The notes: generated from the sequence alone by a model not told the origin. A stretch of DNA of 61,593 nucleotides from Bacteroidales bacterium (GCA_017962665.1 JAGCUU010000030.1:1-61593); one strand, 5' to 3'; shown: positions 9,186 through 19,119, counted from the stretch's first letter. Numbers and translations: made by a program.

Positions 9186-10400
9186 TCACTTACCGGTTAC
9201 TAAACGGTAGGTGTCGCTGGCGATGACATATTCTTCGTCTGTGGTGACCACCACTGTAGCGACCTTCGAGTCGGGGGTTGAAAGTACTATGTCTTCACCC
9301 ATCACGTTGTCGTTCTTCGAGAAATCGATCTTGATGCCGAGGCACTCCATGTTCTCAAGAATAGGCCTTCTCATGAACCAGGCGTTTTCGCCGATGCCAC
9401 CGGTGAAGAGCAGCAGGTCGCATCCGCCCATTTCAGCCATGTATCCACCGATGTAGCGTTTCACACGCTGAGCAAACATGTCGAAAGCATAGGTTGCACG
9501 TTCGTCGCCTGCGTCACGTCCTGCACGGATATCGCGCATGTCTTGTTTTCCGCCGCTGATGCCCACCAGTCCGCTCTGTTTGTTGAGAATTTTGGTGATG
9601 TCTTTCCAGTCTTTGCCGTTCTCAACAATTTCTTTCTTGATGATGAACTCTATCACGCCGGGATCCACATCTCCTGGACGTGAACCCATCAGAAGTCCCT
9701 CAAGAGGGGTCATGCCCATTGTGGTGTCCACGCTTTTGCCGTGGTCGATAGCGCATATCGAGGCTCCGCTGCCAAGATGGCAACTGACGATCTTCAGTGT
9801 CGTCCAGTCTTTACCAATCATCTTTGCAGCCTTTTCGGCGACGAATCTGTGGCTTGTGCCGTGGAATCCGTAGCGTCTTACACCATATTTTTCGTAGTAT
9901 TCATAAGGTAATCCGTACAGATAGCTTTTAGGAGGAAGGGTGCTGTGGAAAGCAGTATCGAATACAACAGCCTGCGGTACGTTAGGCAGTACCTCACGCA
10001 TTGCGTAAATACCGGCAAGGTTACCGGGGGTGTGTAATGGAGCCAGCGGGGTCAACGCTTTGATTTTTTCTATCACTTCGTCGGTTACCAGCACACTGTG
10101 GTCGAATGATTCGCCACCGTGGGCCACGCGGTTTCCTACGGCTCCCACCTCATTGATGTCTTTTATCACTCCCATTTCGGGATCGACCAGTGCGTTCAGC
10201 ACTATCTTGATGCCGGCCGTATGATCCGGGATGGGCAACTGCTCGTAGTGTTTCTGTCCACGGTACTTGTGTGTGAATTCGCCCATCTCAAGACCGATGC
10301 GCTCCAGCAATCCTTTTGCCATGACTTCGGCATTGTTTGCCATGTCAACCAACTGGTATTTTATTGACGAACTGCCGCAATTAAGAACTAAAATTTTCAT
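9186..10400 (-). CDS. ackA: acetate kinase, copy 2 (canonical)
   Basis: A 404-residue acetate kinase with all family landmarks: MKILVLNCGSSS, GNRVAHGG, LAPLHTPGN, FDTAFHSTLP, GFHGTSH, SCHLGSGAS and MGSRPGDVDPG, with TDEE near the end. It keeps the usual proline-rich GDVDP loop and FDTAFH histidine that copy 1 (1276-2484) has changed, so it is likely the housekeeping enzyme. It is transcribed alone: a terminator follows it and a 235-bp A/T-rich promoter region separates it from the divergent EF-hand protein gene. No phosphotransacetylase gene is in the window. Confidence 0.96.
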   Translation of the reverse strand: MKILVLNCGSSSIKYQLVDMANNAEVMAKGLLERIGLEMGEFTHKYRGQKHYEQLPIPDHTAGIKIVLNALVDPEMGVIKDINEVGAVGNRVAHGGESFDHSVLVTDEVIEKIKALTPLAPLHTPGNLAGIYAMREVLPNVPQAVVFDTAFHSTLPPKSYLYGLPYEYYEKYGVRRYGFHGTSHRFVAEKAAKMIGKDWTTLKIVSCHLGSGASICAIDHGKSVDTTMGMTPLEGLLMGSRPGDVDPGVIEFIIKKEIVENGKDWKDITKILNKQSGLVGISGGKQDMRDIRAGRDAGDERATYAFDMFAQRVKRYIGGYMAEMGGCDLLLFTGGIGENAWFMRRPILENMECLGIKIDFSKNDNVMGEDIVLSTPDSKVATVVVTTDEEYVIASDTYRLVTGK

Positions 10401-10577
10401 GGTTGTTATCTTTCGTTGTTGATTATATAGTTAAAAATCTTTTGTTTATAGTCTAATGCGAATATTTGCTTCAATCTTCAAAAGTACAAAACATTTTCAG
10501 TTTTTGAACTCTTTGTCTCCATTTTTAACAAAAAACTTTTTTTTACGCCTTTTTTCTTAACTTTTCAAAAAAAATCT

Positions 10578-10585
10578 TATTTTTG
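10578..10585 (+). promoter_or_regulatory. -7 promoter element of the EF-hand/GltS/Omp85/SPFH run
   Basis: TATTTTTG followed by CAC, 50 nt before the ATG at 10636, matches TAnnTTTG. The 10401-10577 stretch between the divergent genes is A/T-rich and holds no further gene. Confidence 0.6.
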
Positions 10586-10635
10586 CACATTATCATCATC
10601 ACGCTATTTACTTAAGAAAAATAATATAATATATT

Positions 10636-12702
10636 ATGGCTAAGAAGAATATCATTCCAAATCTTTCCAATTCCTATAATTGGACTTTCGCCTCTGTCGG
10701 AGGTGTAACCCGTGTGACAATCAATAGCGGTGAAGACATTGCCCATCTTGACGAACTGGACCAGAAGTTTTGGACGGTTCTGAGCTGTCCGGTAAAAGGT
10801 CTTGAGTTTGACGCACAGACACTCACTCTCTTGGATTCGGACGGCGACGGAAAAATTCGTGTCCCCGAGGTTGTCGCTGCTTCCAAATGGCTTACAGGCG
10901 CGATAAAAAACAGGGATAAAATCCTTGCGGGAGAGGATGCCATAGCGCTTGCCGAACTGAACGAAGCTGACGAGAACGGAGCGGCAATACTTGCTTCGGC
11001 ACGTCGTCTGCTTGCTGCCAAAGGTGATAATAAGGAAGGTATTTCTCTTGCCGATATTGCAACAGTAAAGGCGTCTTTCGAAGAAAAAGTAAAAGCAAAA
11101 GACGATGCCACTGCTGCCTCATCTGATGGACGTCCATACGGTGACAATACCGACGACGCAATAGCAGCAGTCAATGCCTTGCGTGAAAAAGTGGCGGACT
11201 TTTTTATGCGTTGCAAACTTATTGCTTTCGACAATGACTGTACAGATGCTGTATATGTCTCTGTTGAAAAAATTCAGGCTATCAGTGAACTTAATCTCGC
11301 AGCATGTGCAGACCAAATTGCAGCTTATCCATTGGCCCGACCAAACAAGGAACAGCGTTTGTCACTCGTCTCGGGCATCAACCCAGCTTGGCAGTCAACC
11401 TTTGACAAGGTCAAGGCAGCAGCTCTTTCTGTGGAATACCCGGGTACTGAAACTATCAACGAGGCTCAGTGGAATGCTGTTGTCGCTAAACTCGATGCCT
11501 ATGTCAGTGGCCTTGCCGACGACAAGACTGCCAAGGTGGAGAATTTCGACAAAGAGATGGCCGAGGAGGATGCAGATATCAAGCTTGTCACCAAATTTCT
11601 CCTTTTCTACCGCGATTTCTACAAGCTGCTTAAAAACTATGTCGTTTTCTCAGACTTCTATACCCGCGACAAATCCAAACTGGCCGTCTTCCAATGCGGA
11701 CAGCTCTTTATCGATCAGCGTTGCTGCGACTTGTGCATACGTGTGAGCGATATGTCAAAACATGCCGACATGGCGGGTCTCAGCGGCATGTTCCTTATCT
11801 ACTGCCATTGCACTTCCAAAGTGAAAGGGACAGAGATGGATATTGTGGCTGCTCTTACCGACGGCGATGTCGACGACCTCCGCGTTGGCAAGAATGCCCT
11901 CTTCTATGATCGTTCTGGTCAGGACTGGGATGCAACAATTACCAAAATTGTTGACAATCCTATCTCGGTCCGTCAGGCTTTTCTGTCACCATATAAGAAA
12001 CTTGGCAAATTTATTTCTGACAAAATCACAAAGAACGCCGCCGACAAAGAGGCCAAGCAGATGGAAGACCTTACTGCCAAGGCCGACGTGGCTACAGACA
12101 AGATAGCTGCAAAGCCAGCAGATGGAGCTCCTGCTGAACCTGCCGCCGCTGAGAAGAAGATGCCGTTCGATATCGCCAAGTTTGCCGGTATATTCGCTGC
12201 AATAGGTTTGGCTTTGGGTGCTTTGGGTGCCGCACTCGGCATGTTGGGCGGTTTCCTTTTTGCCAAATGGTATAATGCTGTTCTACTGATAGCTCTTATT
12301 GTTATCGTTATTTCAGGTCCTTCGATGTTTCTGGCATGGCTCAAACTGCGCAAACGCAACTTGGGCCCGGTGCTGAATGCCAATGGTTGGGCAATAAACG
12401 CACAGGTCCGTGTTAATACCAGATTTGGTGCCACTCTCACCAGTCTTGCCAAATATCCAATGGTAACCATGCCCGATCCTTATGCCGACAAGAAGATTCC
12501 TGCATGGAAAAAATGGCTTGTCGCCATAGTTGTACTTGGCGGCATTTTCTGCGCACTCTACTTTACCAATACTCTGAAATATGTCGGCCTCCCCTTCAAG
12601 AAAGAACAACCAGCCGTTGTCGAACAAAATGACAGCTCTGCTCTTGTCCAGACCGACACCACTGTCGCTCCGAACCAGGAAACCATTGAACAAGAAAACT
12701 GA
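10636..12702 (+). CDS. EF-hand-containing membrane protein, function unknown
   Basis: A 688-residue protein with no signal peptide. A textbook 12-residue EF-hand loop, DSDGDGKIRVPE (residues 67-78), suggests Ca2+ binding. A long, mainly helical soluble region follows to about residue 490, then a Pro/Ala-rich linker (PADGAPAEPAAA). Two or three transmembrane helices come next: an Ala/Gly-rich helix near 515-540 (FAGIFAAIGLALGALGAALG), a second near 545-565 (AVLLIALIVIVISG) and a third near 620-640 (WLVAIVVLGGIFCALYF). The tail is rich in Gln and Thr. I do not recognise a named family. It starts a four-gene run (gaps 29, 22 and 12 bp), so it probably works with the GltS-type symporter, outer-membrane barrel and SPFH protein that follow. 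Confidence 0.8.
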   Translation: MAKKNIIPNLSNSYNWTFASVGGVTRVTINSGEDIAHLDELDQKFWTVLSCPVKGLEFDAQTLTLLDSDGDGKIRVPEVVAASKWLTGAIKNRDKILAGEDAIALAELNEADENGAAILASARRLLAAKGDNKEGISLADIATVKASFEEKVKAKDDATAASSDGRPYGDNTDDAIAAVNALREKVADFFMRCKLIAFDNDCTDAVYVSVEKIQAISELNLAACADQIAAYPLARPNKEQRLSLVSGINPAWQSTFDKVKAAALSVEYPGTETINEAQWNAVVAKLDAYVSGLADDKTAKVENFDKEMAEEDADIKLVTKFLLFYRDFYKLLKNYVVFSDFYTRDKSKLAVFQCGQLFIDQRCCDLCIRVSDMSKHADMAGLSGMFLIYCHCTSKVKGTEMDIVAALTDGDVDDLRVGKNALFYDRSGQDWDATITKIVDNPISVRQAFLSPYKKLGKFISDKITKNAADKEAKQMEDLTAKADVATDKIAAKPADGAPAEPAAAEKKMPFDIAKFAGIFAAIGLALGALGAALGMLGGFLFAKWYNAVLLIALIVIVISGPSMFLAWLKLRKRNLGPVLNANGWAINAQVRVNTRFGATLTSLAKYPMVTMPDPYADKKIPAWKKWLVAIVVLGGIFCALYFTNTLKYVGLPFKKEQPAVVEQNDSSALVQTDTTVAPNQETIEQEN

Positions 12703-12731
12703 AAAATAGGATTTCTAAAAAATAATCTATT

Positions 12732-14120
12732 ATGTCCTCATTTGCCGATATTTCTTCATGGTCTTGGCTTATCCAGCTCTTCATCATCGTTGTTGCATTG
12801 CTTGTCGCCAACCTTATCCGTTGCAATGTGCCTTTGTTTCGCCGCAGCCTTCTGCCGTCGGCGTTGCTTGCAGGCCTTTTGATTCTATGTCTTAAGCCAT
12901 TGGATATCTTCAACACTTTGGTCGATCGCCATGTGATGGAGATTATCACTTACCACACCCTTGGTTTAGGCTTTGTTGCTATGGCTTTGAAAAACAAGAA
13001 AATCAAGAGCCTCACGACAACAATGAAGGTCGTCGAGACGGGTGCGGTGACAGCAAGTACCTATATTCTTCAGGGACTCGCAGGTCTGCTCATAACGGTT
13101 CCAATGTTCCTATGGTTAAAAAACTCAGGTATTTTCTATGCCGGTGGACTCCTGCTTCCTATGGGTTATGGGCAAGGCCCGGGACAGGCGCTCAATTTCG
13201 GCGTCACTTTCAGTGGCTGGGCCGAAGACCAGGGTATTGCATTCTTTGGGAAGGATTTCGGCCTCAGCATTGCGGCTACAGGTTTTATAGTCGGCAGTAT
13301 TGTCGGCGTGGTATACATGAATATTCTTCGTCGCAAGGGCAAACTGAAAGTGTCCGATGCCTCTTATGTGGAACGCTACACGTTGGAAGACTATGAATCA
13401 GAAGGCGAGATACCTCATTCGGAATCGATAGATAAGCTTACTGTCCAGATTTGTCTGGTGCTGTTGGTTTATGCCTTCGTGTTCTTGCTGATGTACGGCG
13501 TTCAGCAACTTGATTTGGGTAACTTTGGCGTTAAAACGCTCAAACCACTTGTGTGGGGTTTCAATTTCCTCTGGGGCACCTTGTTGGGTGTACTTGTAAA
13601 GTGGATTATCGGTCGCCTCCGCAAGAGCAACCTTATGCAGCGCGAGTATATCAACAATTACACTCTTGACCGCATTGCCGGCACTTGCTTTGATTTGATG
13701 ATCGTCGCAGGTACTGCCGCCATCGACTTCAATAACCTCCGTGGCATCTGGCTCCCTCTACTGCTTGTCTGCACTCTTGGAGCCCTGGTTACTTTCTGGT
13801 ATGTCCTCCGTTGCTGCCGCAAGCTCTATCCCGACTATACATACGAGGCTTTCTTTTCAATGTTCGGTATGCTCACAGGTACAGCCTCTAACGGCATGAT
13901 TCTTCTTCGTGAGATAGACCCCCGCTTCGAGACTCCTGCCGCCAACAACCTTGTCCTGCAAACCATACCGGCTTTGGCTTTCGGCTTCCCAGTTCTCCTT
14001 TTGATGGGCTTCGCTCCTCAAAGCTTGACCAATACTCTCATTTCTGTCGGCCTGATGGTCGTCGCGCTGGCTCTGTTCGCACTCTTCATCTTCCGCAAAC
14101 CACGAAAAAAAACAACTTGA
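12732..14120 (+). CDS. GltS-family sodium/glutamate symporter-like protein
   Basis: A 462-residue inner-membrane protein with about ten hydrophobic helices. GYGQGPGQALNFG and the C-terminal counterpart GMLTGTASNGMILLREIDP are the paired re-entrant-loop motifs of the ESS/GltS family, which couples glutamate uptake to Na+. The usual E. coli GltS is about 400 residues; this one has a longer central cytoplasmic segment near 195-235 (RRKGKLKVSDASYVERY). The substrate is inferred from the family only. It sits 29 bp after the EF-hand membrane protein and 22 bp before an Omp85-type barrel, implying co-transcription. Confidence 0.85.
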   Translation: MSSFADISSWSWLIQLFIIVVALLVANLIRCNVPLFRRSLLPSALLAGLLILCLKPLDIFNTLVDRHVMEIITYHTLGLGFVAMALKNKKIKSLTTTMKVVETGAVTASTYILQGLAGLLITVPMFLWLKNSGIFYAGGLLLPMGYGQGPGQALNFGVTFSGWAEDQGIAFFGKDFGLSIAATGFIVGSIVGVVYMNILRRKGKLKVSDASYVERYTLEDYESEGEIPHSESIDKLTVQICLVLLVYAFVFLLMYGVQQLDLGNFGVKTLKPLVWGFNFLWGTLLGVLVKWIIGRLRKSNLMQREYINNYTLDRIAGTCFDLMIVAGTAAIDFNNLRGIWLPLLLVCTLGALVTFWYVLRCCRKLYPDYTYEAFFSMFGMLTGTASNGMILLREIDPRFETPAANNLVLQTIPALAFGFPVLLLMGFAPQSLTNTLISVGLMVVALALFALFIFRKPRKKTT

Positions 14121-14142
14121 TATCCATAACCTACATAACACC

Positions 14143-15489
14143 ATGAAAAAAATTATCTTTTTCTCGGCAGCTCTTGTCATCTTTTTCGGAGCCTCGGCTC
14201 AGGATTCATCCCGTCATGTCCGCACAGGATGGAACTTCGGTGTGCTGCCAAGCGTGGCCTTCGATGCCGACTTGGGCTTCCAGTATGGCGCCCTCACCAA
14301 TATCTATTATTATGGTGACGGCTCTACATACCCGGAGTATCTGCACTCTATCTATGCTGAGGCTGCTTATACCACCAAGCACTTTGGTATTTTCAGGACA
14401 TCATACGACTCGAAGTATCTCATTCCAAATCACCGTTTGAGTGTCGACCTCACCTATCTGCCCGACCAGATGTGCGACTTCTATGGTTACAATGGCTACC
14501 AGTCGGAATACAACAATTCATATTCCAACCAAGACGATGCGGCATACATCACTCGCGCCTACTACAAGTACCGCCGCGACCTGTTCCGCTTCAGTGCCGA
14601 CCTGCAGGGCGAAATCAAGAGACCATGGTATTGGAACGTCGGATTGGGTCTGCTCCATTTCGACGTGGGCTCTGTTGATGTCGACCGACTGAACAAGTTT
14701 ACCAAAGATGAAGAGAAGATGCTGCCCGACACCGTCACACTCTTCGACTACTATGTAAACTACGGCTACATTCGTCCTAGTGAGGCCAACGGCGGCACCC
14801 ATCCCTACCTGCACGGCGGCATCACCTACGACACACGCGACCGTCTGCAGAACCCCACGCGCGGCATCCACGCCGACGCATTCCTTACTTACTATGTGGG
14901 CTTGGGTTCTATGAGCGACTATAATAACCTTAAATTCAACGCCAGCTGGCGTCAGTATATACCCCTTGTACCCAAACGCCTGACCTTCGCCTACCGCGTC
15001 GGCACACAGCTCAACCTGGCCGGTGATTGCCCATTCTATCTGAACACCTACCTTAACCAGCTATATATGCAGCGTGTGGTGTATGAGGGACTGGGCGGCG
15101 CCAACTCGGTACGTGGAATAATGCGCAACCGCATCCTCGCTCCTGGCGTGGCCTTCGCCAACGTCGAGCTACGCACACAACTGTTCAGTTTCAAGGTGGG
15201 CAAGAATATGTTTTATGTAGGACTCAATCCCTTTGTCGATGCGGGTATGGTTGTGCAGCCCTATAGAACCGTGTCGCACAACCCGCACATAGGTGCACCC
15301 GTGACCGATGACGAGACTAATATCGACTTTGTCAATAGTCTCTACAATCCTCACCTCTCGGGCGGCTGCGGCCTCAAACTGGCTATGAACGACAACTTCG
15401 TCCTAAGCGTCGATTGGGCAACTGCCTTCGACAAGCAGGACAACGGCAAATTCAGCAACCTCTACATCAAAATGGGGTATATGTTTTAA
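14143..15489 (+). CDS. Omp85/BamA-superfamily outer-membrane beta-barrel
   Basis: A 448-residue protein with signal peptide MKKIIFFSAALVIFFGASAQ and many alternating aromatic strands ending in YIKMGYMF, with the terminal Phe typical of barrels. GGANSVRGIMRNRI carries the VRG(F/I) signature of the Omp85 L6 loop, and GGITYDTRDRLQNPTRG is the conserved 'DTRD...P.RG' strand of the surface-antigen (D15) barrel. No POTRA repeats are present, so this is a barrel-only member, common in Bacteroidota as patatin-free or hydrolase-linked barrels. The gene lies 22 bp after the symporter and 12 bp before the SPFH gene. The cargo or function is unknown. Confidence 0.85.
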   Translation: MKKIIFFSAALVIFFGASAQDSSRHVRTGWNFGVLPSVAFDADLGFQYGALTNIYYYGDGSTYPEYLHSIYAEAAYTTKHFGIFRTSYDSKYLIPNHRLSVDLTYLPDQMCDFYGYNGYQSEYNNSYSNQDDAAYITRAYYKYRRDLFRFSADLQGEIKRPWYWNVGLGLLHFDVGSVDVDRLNKFTKDEEKMLPDTVTLFDYYVNYGYIRPSEANGGTHPYLHGGITYDTRDRLQNPTRGIHADAFLTYYVGLGSMSDYNNLKFNASWRQYIPLVPKRLTFAYRVGTQLNLAGDCPFYLNTYLNQLYMQRVVYEGLGGANSVRGIMRNRILAPGVAFANVELRTQLFSFKVGKNMFYVGLNPFVDAGMVVQPYRTVSHNPHIGAPVTDDETNIDFVNSLYNPHLSGGCGLKLAMNDNFVLSVDWATAFDKQDNGKFSNLYIKMGYMF

Positions 15490-15501
15490 CATTTTATTAT
15501 C

Positions 15502-16302
15502 ATGAGCAATAACGACAACGACAGTAAAATAAAAAGTTTAATAAAATGGGGAATAATCGCACTGGTTGCGGTTATAATCATATCTTCTTCATTCTATACC
15601 ATTCGCTCTTCCGAACGAGGCGTTCTCTCTACCTTTGGCAAAATGAGCGATGATGTTATTACTGATGGTCTTCATGTGAAAATACCTTTCATCCAGACTA
15701 TTAAACGTGTGAATGTTCAACAGAAGAAGTTCGATGGCAAGGAGAATAGCTATACTCGCGATGTCCAGACTTCAGAGGTTGAGTATACTATTAACTACGA
15801 ATTGGTTAGGGAAAATGTCTCTAAGCTGATGAAAAATGTCGGTGATGATTACCACAACCGTATCGTCGTTCCATTCATCAGATCTGCCATGAAGGAGTCC
15901 TTTGGCAATTTTGCAGCTACCGAGATTGTCGAAAACCGCGACGCCGTGCGTCGTGAAATTGAACAACAGCTGCGCAAAACCTTGGATAGTAACTACTTTG
16001 TTAATATCCAGTTCCAGTTGGTGGATATAGACTTTGACGATGATTTTGAAAATGCCATCAAAGAAAAACAGGTTGCGGAACAAAACGCGTTAAAAGCCAA
16101 AAACGTGACAATCCAGGTGGAAGAACAGGCAAAACAAACAAAAATCAAGGCCGAGGCTGATGCTGAGGCTATGCGTATCAAGGCAAACGCTCTTGAGCGT
16201 AATCCCAAACTGGTAAATTACGAGGCTGTTCAAAAATGGGACGGAAAACTCCCTCAGTATATGTTGGGCAACTCCGTACCTTTCATTGACCTGAAACAAT
16301 GA
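15502..16302 (+). CDS. SPFH (prohibitin/HflC-like) membrane protein
   Basis: A 266-residue protein with one N-terminal transmembrane helix (about 13-32, WGIIALVAVIIISSSFYTI) followed by the SPFH/PHB domain (SSERGVLSTFGK, GLHVKIPF, RVNVQQKKF, RRDIEQQ-like REIEQQLRK). The C-terminal third is a charged coiled coil (EKQVAEQNALKAKNV, KIKAEADAEAMRIKANAL) that assembles SPFH rings, then PQYMLGNSVPFIDL. Prohibitin-like proteins form membrane scaffolds that organise proteases or transporters. It is last in the run that starts with the EF-hand protein, suggesting it scaffolds that system (inference). Confidence 0.92.
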   Translation: MSNNDNDSKIKSLIKWGIIALVAVIIISSSFYTIRSSERGVLSTFGKMSDDVITDGLHVKIPFIQTIKRVNVQQKKFDGKENSYTRDVQTSEVEYTINYELVRENVSKLMKNVGDDYHNRIVVPFIRSAMKESFGNFAATEIVENRDAVRREIEQQLRKTLDSNYFVNIQFQLVDIDFDDDFENAIKEKQVAEQNALKAKNVTIQVEEQAKQTKIKAEADAEAMRIKANALERNPKLVNYEAVQKWDGKLPQYMLGNSVPFIDLKQ

Positions 16303-16362
16303 TACGATTTATTGAACAAGTCATTGTTTAATAAATCTACATGGGGATTAACGAAATCTTCT

Positions 16363-16370
16363 TAAATTTG
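16363..16370 (+). promoter_or_regulatory. -7 promoter element of aspS
   Basis: TAAATTTG followed by CAAG, 35 nt before the aspS ATG, matches TAnnTTTG in the 103-bp gap after the SPFH gene. Confidence 0.6.
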
Positions 16371-16405
16371 CAAGCTGATAGAAATAATAATAGTAATTAT
16401 TAATT

Positions 16406-18160
16406 ATGTATAGAACACATACTTGTGGTGAATTGAATATCTCCAATATTGGACAAAACGTCACACTTGCAGGATGGGTGCAACGTTCTCGAGACCTTGG
16501 AGGTATGACTTTTATTGACCTTCGTGACCGTTATGGAATAACCCAACTTGCCTTCAGCATGGAAACCAATGCAGAATTATGTGAGAAGGCTCGCAAATTA
16601 GGACGTGAATATGTACTGCAGGTTAAGGGGGTTGTTATTGAGCGTACCAGCAAAAATAAAAAGATACCTACTGGAGAAATCGAAATCGACGTTCAGGAAC
16701 TTAATATCCTCAACGTCTCCAAGACACCTCCATTTACCATCGAGGACCAGAGCGACGGCGGCGACGACCTCCGCATGCGCTACCGCTACCTCGACATCCG
16801 TCGCAATCCTGTGCGCAACAACCTTATCATGCGTCACCGTATGGCTATGCTGGTACGCAACTACCTCTCCGACCGCGATTTCTTGGAGATAGAGACCCCC
16901 ATGCTTATCAAATCCACTCCCGAGGGTGCCCGCGACTTTGTCGTTCCCAGCCGTATGAACCCCGGCGAGTTCTACGCCCTGCCACAGAGTCCGCAGCAGT
17001 ACAAGCAACTGCTCATGGTGGCCGGCATGGACCGCTATTTCCAGATTGTGCGTTGCTTTCGCGACGAGGACCTGCGTGCCGACCGTCAGCCGGAGTTCAC
17101 TCAGATCGACTGCGAGATGAGCTTCGTGCATCAAGAGGACGTACTCAACATGTTCGAAGGCCTCGCCAAGCACCTCTTCAAGGAGATGAAGGGTATTGAA
17201 TTTGAAAAATTCCCTCGCATGACCTGGCATGACGCTATGCGTCTCTATGGTAGTGACAAGCCGGACCTTCGCTTCGGCATGACCTTCAAGGAGGTGACCG
17301 ACGTGGTGAAAGGCCATGGCTTCGGCCTCTTCGACAACAGCGAGTTGGTGGTGGGTATCGTGGCAGAAGGATGCGCCGAATACACACGTAAGCAGCTTGA
17401 CGCACTGACCGACTTCGTCAAACGTCCGCAGGTGGGCGCCGGCGGAATGGTCTATATCAAATACAATGCTGACGGAACATTCAAGAGCAGTGTTGACAAG
17501 TTCTACGATGCAGAAGCCCTTAAAGCTATCGCCGACAAGATGGAAGCTAAGCCCGGCGACCTGATGCTGTTGCTCTGCGGCCCTGCCATGAAGACACGCG
17601 TGCAACTCTGCGCCCTGCGCCTCGAGATGGGCAACCAGCTTGGTCTGCGTGACCCACAGAAGTTCGCTCCCCTATGGGTTATTGACTTTCCGCTGTTGGA
17701 GTGGGACGACGAGACACAGCGCTACTACGCCATGCACCATCCATTCACCGCTCCCAAGCCCGAGGATGAACCTCTGCTCGACGACCCCAGCCGCTGGGGC
17801 GACATACGCGCCAACGCATACGACATTGTTATGAACGGCACCGAGGTGGGTGGCGGCAGCATCCGTATCCACGACCGCGTGCTGCAGAACAAGATGTTCC
17901 ATACTCTCGGCTTCACCGACGAGAGCGCTGCCGCACAGTTCGGATTCCTGATGGATGCCTTCACCTACGGCGCACCGCCACATGCCGGTCTTGCCTTTGG
18001 CTTCGACCGTCTGTGCTCCATATTCGCCGGTGCCGACAGTATCCGCGACTTCATCGCATTCCCGAAGAACAACTCGGGTCGCGACGTGATGAGCCAGTCG
18101 CCCGCACCGATTGCTCCCGAACAGTTGGAAGAGCTTCAAATCAGCCTCAATCCTAGATAA
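16406..18160 (+). CDS. aspS: aspartate-tRNA ligase
   Basis: A 584-residue class II aminoacyl-tRNA synthetase, the usual bacterial length. The N-terminal OB-fold anticodon-binding domain is seen in [19 protein letters not shown]. Motif 2 is [23 protein letters not shown], and motif 3 lies near GLAFGFDRL. The bacterial-type GAD insertion sits near residues 300-410. Start [10 protein letters not shown] is canonical. It is the first gene of aspS-menA-ubiE-nitroreductase; the spacer to menA contains TCTAGA-type short repeats (18151-18194). Confidence 0.97.
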   Translation: MYRTHTCGELNISNIGQNVTLAGWVQRSRDLGGMTFIDLRDRYGITQLAFSMETNAELCEKARKLGREYVLQVKGVVIERTSKNKKIPTGEIEIDVQELNILNVSKTPPFTIEDQSDGGDDLRMRYRYLDIRRNPVRNNLIMRHRMAMLVRNYLSDRDFLEIETPMLIKSTPEGARDFVVPSRMNPGEFYALPQSPQQYKQLLMVAGMDRYFQIVRCFRDEDLRADRQPEFTQIDCEMSFVHQEDVLNMFEGLAKHLFKEMKGIEFEKFPRMTWHDAMRLYGSDKPDLRFGMTFKEVTDVVKGHGFGLFDNSELVVGIVAEGCAEYTRKQLDALTDFVKRPQVGAGGMVYIKYNADGTFKSSVDKFYDAEALKAIADKMEAKPGDLMLLLCGPAMKTRVQLCALRLEMGNQLGLRDPQKFAPLWVIDFPLLEWDDETQRYYAMHHPFTAPKPEDEPLLDDPSRWGDIRANAYDIVMNGTEVGGGSIRIHDRVLQNKMFHTLGFTDESAAAQFGFLMDAFTYGAPPHAGLAFGFDRLCSIFAGADSIRDFIAFPKNNSGRDVMSQSPAPIAPEQLEELQISLNPR

Positions 18161-18194
18161 TCTAGATATTCTACAATTTCTAGATGAACTAGGA
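18151..18194 (+). repeat. TCTAGA-type degenerate short repeat in the aspS-menA spacer
   Basis: CCTAGATAA, TCTAGATATTCT, TTTCTAGATG and ACTAGGA repeat a CTAGA core. The first unit includes the aspS stop codon. A similar array is at 50614-50670 between hydrogenase genes. Confidence 0.55.
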
Positions 18195-18195
18195 A

Positions 18196-19119
18196 ATGAA
18201 AGCACTGATTAAATCCATGCGTCTCCGCACATTGCCCCTGTCGTTGGCAGGAGTGGTGTGCGGAGGCATTATGGGCTATGCACAACCGGATTGCCATCCA
18301 GGAACGCATATCTTCCTTGTCCTCACTGCAGTCTCATTGCAGATACTCTCCAATCTTTGCAACGAACTGGGCGATCACCTCAGTGGCGTGGACGGAGAGG
18401 GTAGGGAAGGCCCAAACTATAGCATGACCGACGGTGGCCTCACCGTCAAACAGATGTGGCGTGCCATCAATGGCACCGTGGTGACCTGCTGCGTGAGTGG
18501 CCTGCTGATGCTGCTCTTCTCGTTTCAGTTCTCAATTTTCAATTATCAATTTGCCGGCCTGCTGGCATTGGGTGCCGCTGCCATCTGGGCTGCCACGCAT
18601 TATACACTTGGAAAGAAACCATACGGGTATATTGGGTTGGGAGACCTCTTTGTTTTTATCTTTTTCGGTCTAGCGAGTGTATTGGGCAGCCACTACGTTA
18701 TCGCCCATTCATTCTTGTCTCCATATACCAATGGTTTAATTCCCGTCCTGGCTCCCGCTATCGGTGTAGGACTTTTGAGTGTGGCTGTGCTTAACGTGAA
18801 CAATATCCGTGACATGCAGACTGACGAGGGTTTCCGCAAGACCATCCCTTTGTGTATAGGTGAACGCAGCGCAAAGATATACCAAACTCTGTTGGTGGTG
18901 CTGGGAGTGGCCTGTTTTGCATGGAACAAAGAAAGCTTTTGTATGTGCGTGATTCCAGCCATTCCAATCTTCTTATGGCACATCATCGGGGTATGGAGAC
19001 GCAAAGGGAAACGTTTGGATCCTATGCTGCCGCTGCTTGTCATCAGTACTTTCGCTCTCGCCTGGTGGTATGCTGAAATATACTATGTGGAGATTACTTG
19101 TCCCTGGCCCATTTGGTAG
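18196..19119 (+). CDS. menA: 1,4-dihydroxy-2-naphthoate polyprenyltransferase
   Basis: A 307-residue UbiA-superfamily membrane prenyltransferase that attaches the isoprenoid side chain to 1,4-dihydroxy-2-naphthoate in menaquinone synthesis. SMRLRTLPLSLAGVVCGG is the family N terminus; SNLCNELGDHLSGVD is the first Asp-rich prenyl-diphosphate motif, and NNIRDMQTDEGFRK is the second. About eight hydrophobic helices are visible. Residues near 112-120 (SFQFSIFNYQF) are encoded by a TTCTCAATTTTCAATTATCAA-like short repeat that elsewhere lies between genes. ubiE follows after 3 bp, giving the last two steps of menaquinone synthesis in one operon. Confidence 0.93.
   Translation: MKALIKSMRLRTLPLSLAGVVCGGIMGYAQPDCHPGTHIFLVLTAVSLQILSNLCNELGDHLSGVDGEGREGPNYSMTDGGLTVKQMWRAINGTVVTCCVSGLLMLLFSFQFSIFNYQFAGLLALGAAAIWAATHYTLGKKPYGYIGLGDLFVFIFFGLASVLGSHYVIAHSFLSPYTNGLIPVLAPAIGVGLLSVAVLNVNNIRDMQTDEGFRKTIPLCIGERSAKIYQTLLVVLGVACFAWNKESFCMCVIPAIPIFLWHIIGVWRRKGKRLDPMLPLLVISTFALAWWYAEIYYVEITCPWPIW
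18526..18553 (+). repeat. TCAATT-type short repeat inside menA
   Basis: CAGTTCTCAATTTTCAATTATCAATTTGC, units of about 9 nt with a TCAATT core, lies in frame within menA and encodes FSIFNYQF. Related arrays are at 19361-19395 and 20529-20560. Confidence 0.55.

Noticed and set aside
16598-17605. 335-codon open frame antisense to aspS
   Set aside because: It lies wholly inside the certain aspS gene; His/Val-rich translation is typical of an antisense frame, and no start context or family was seen.
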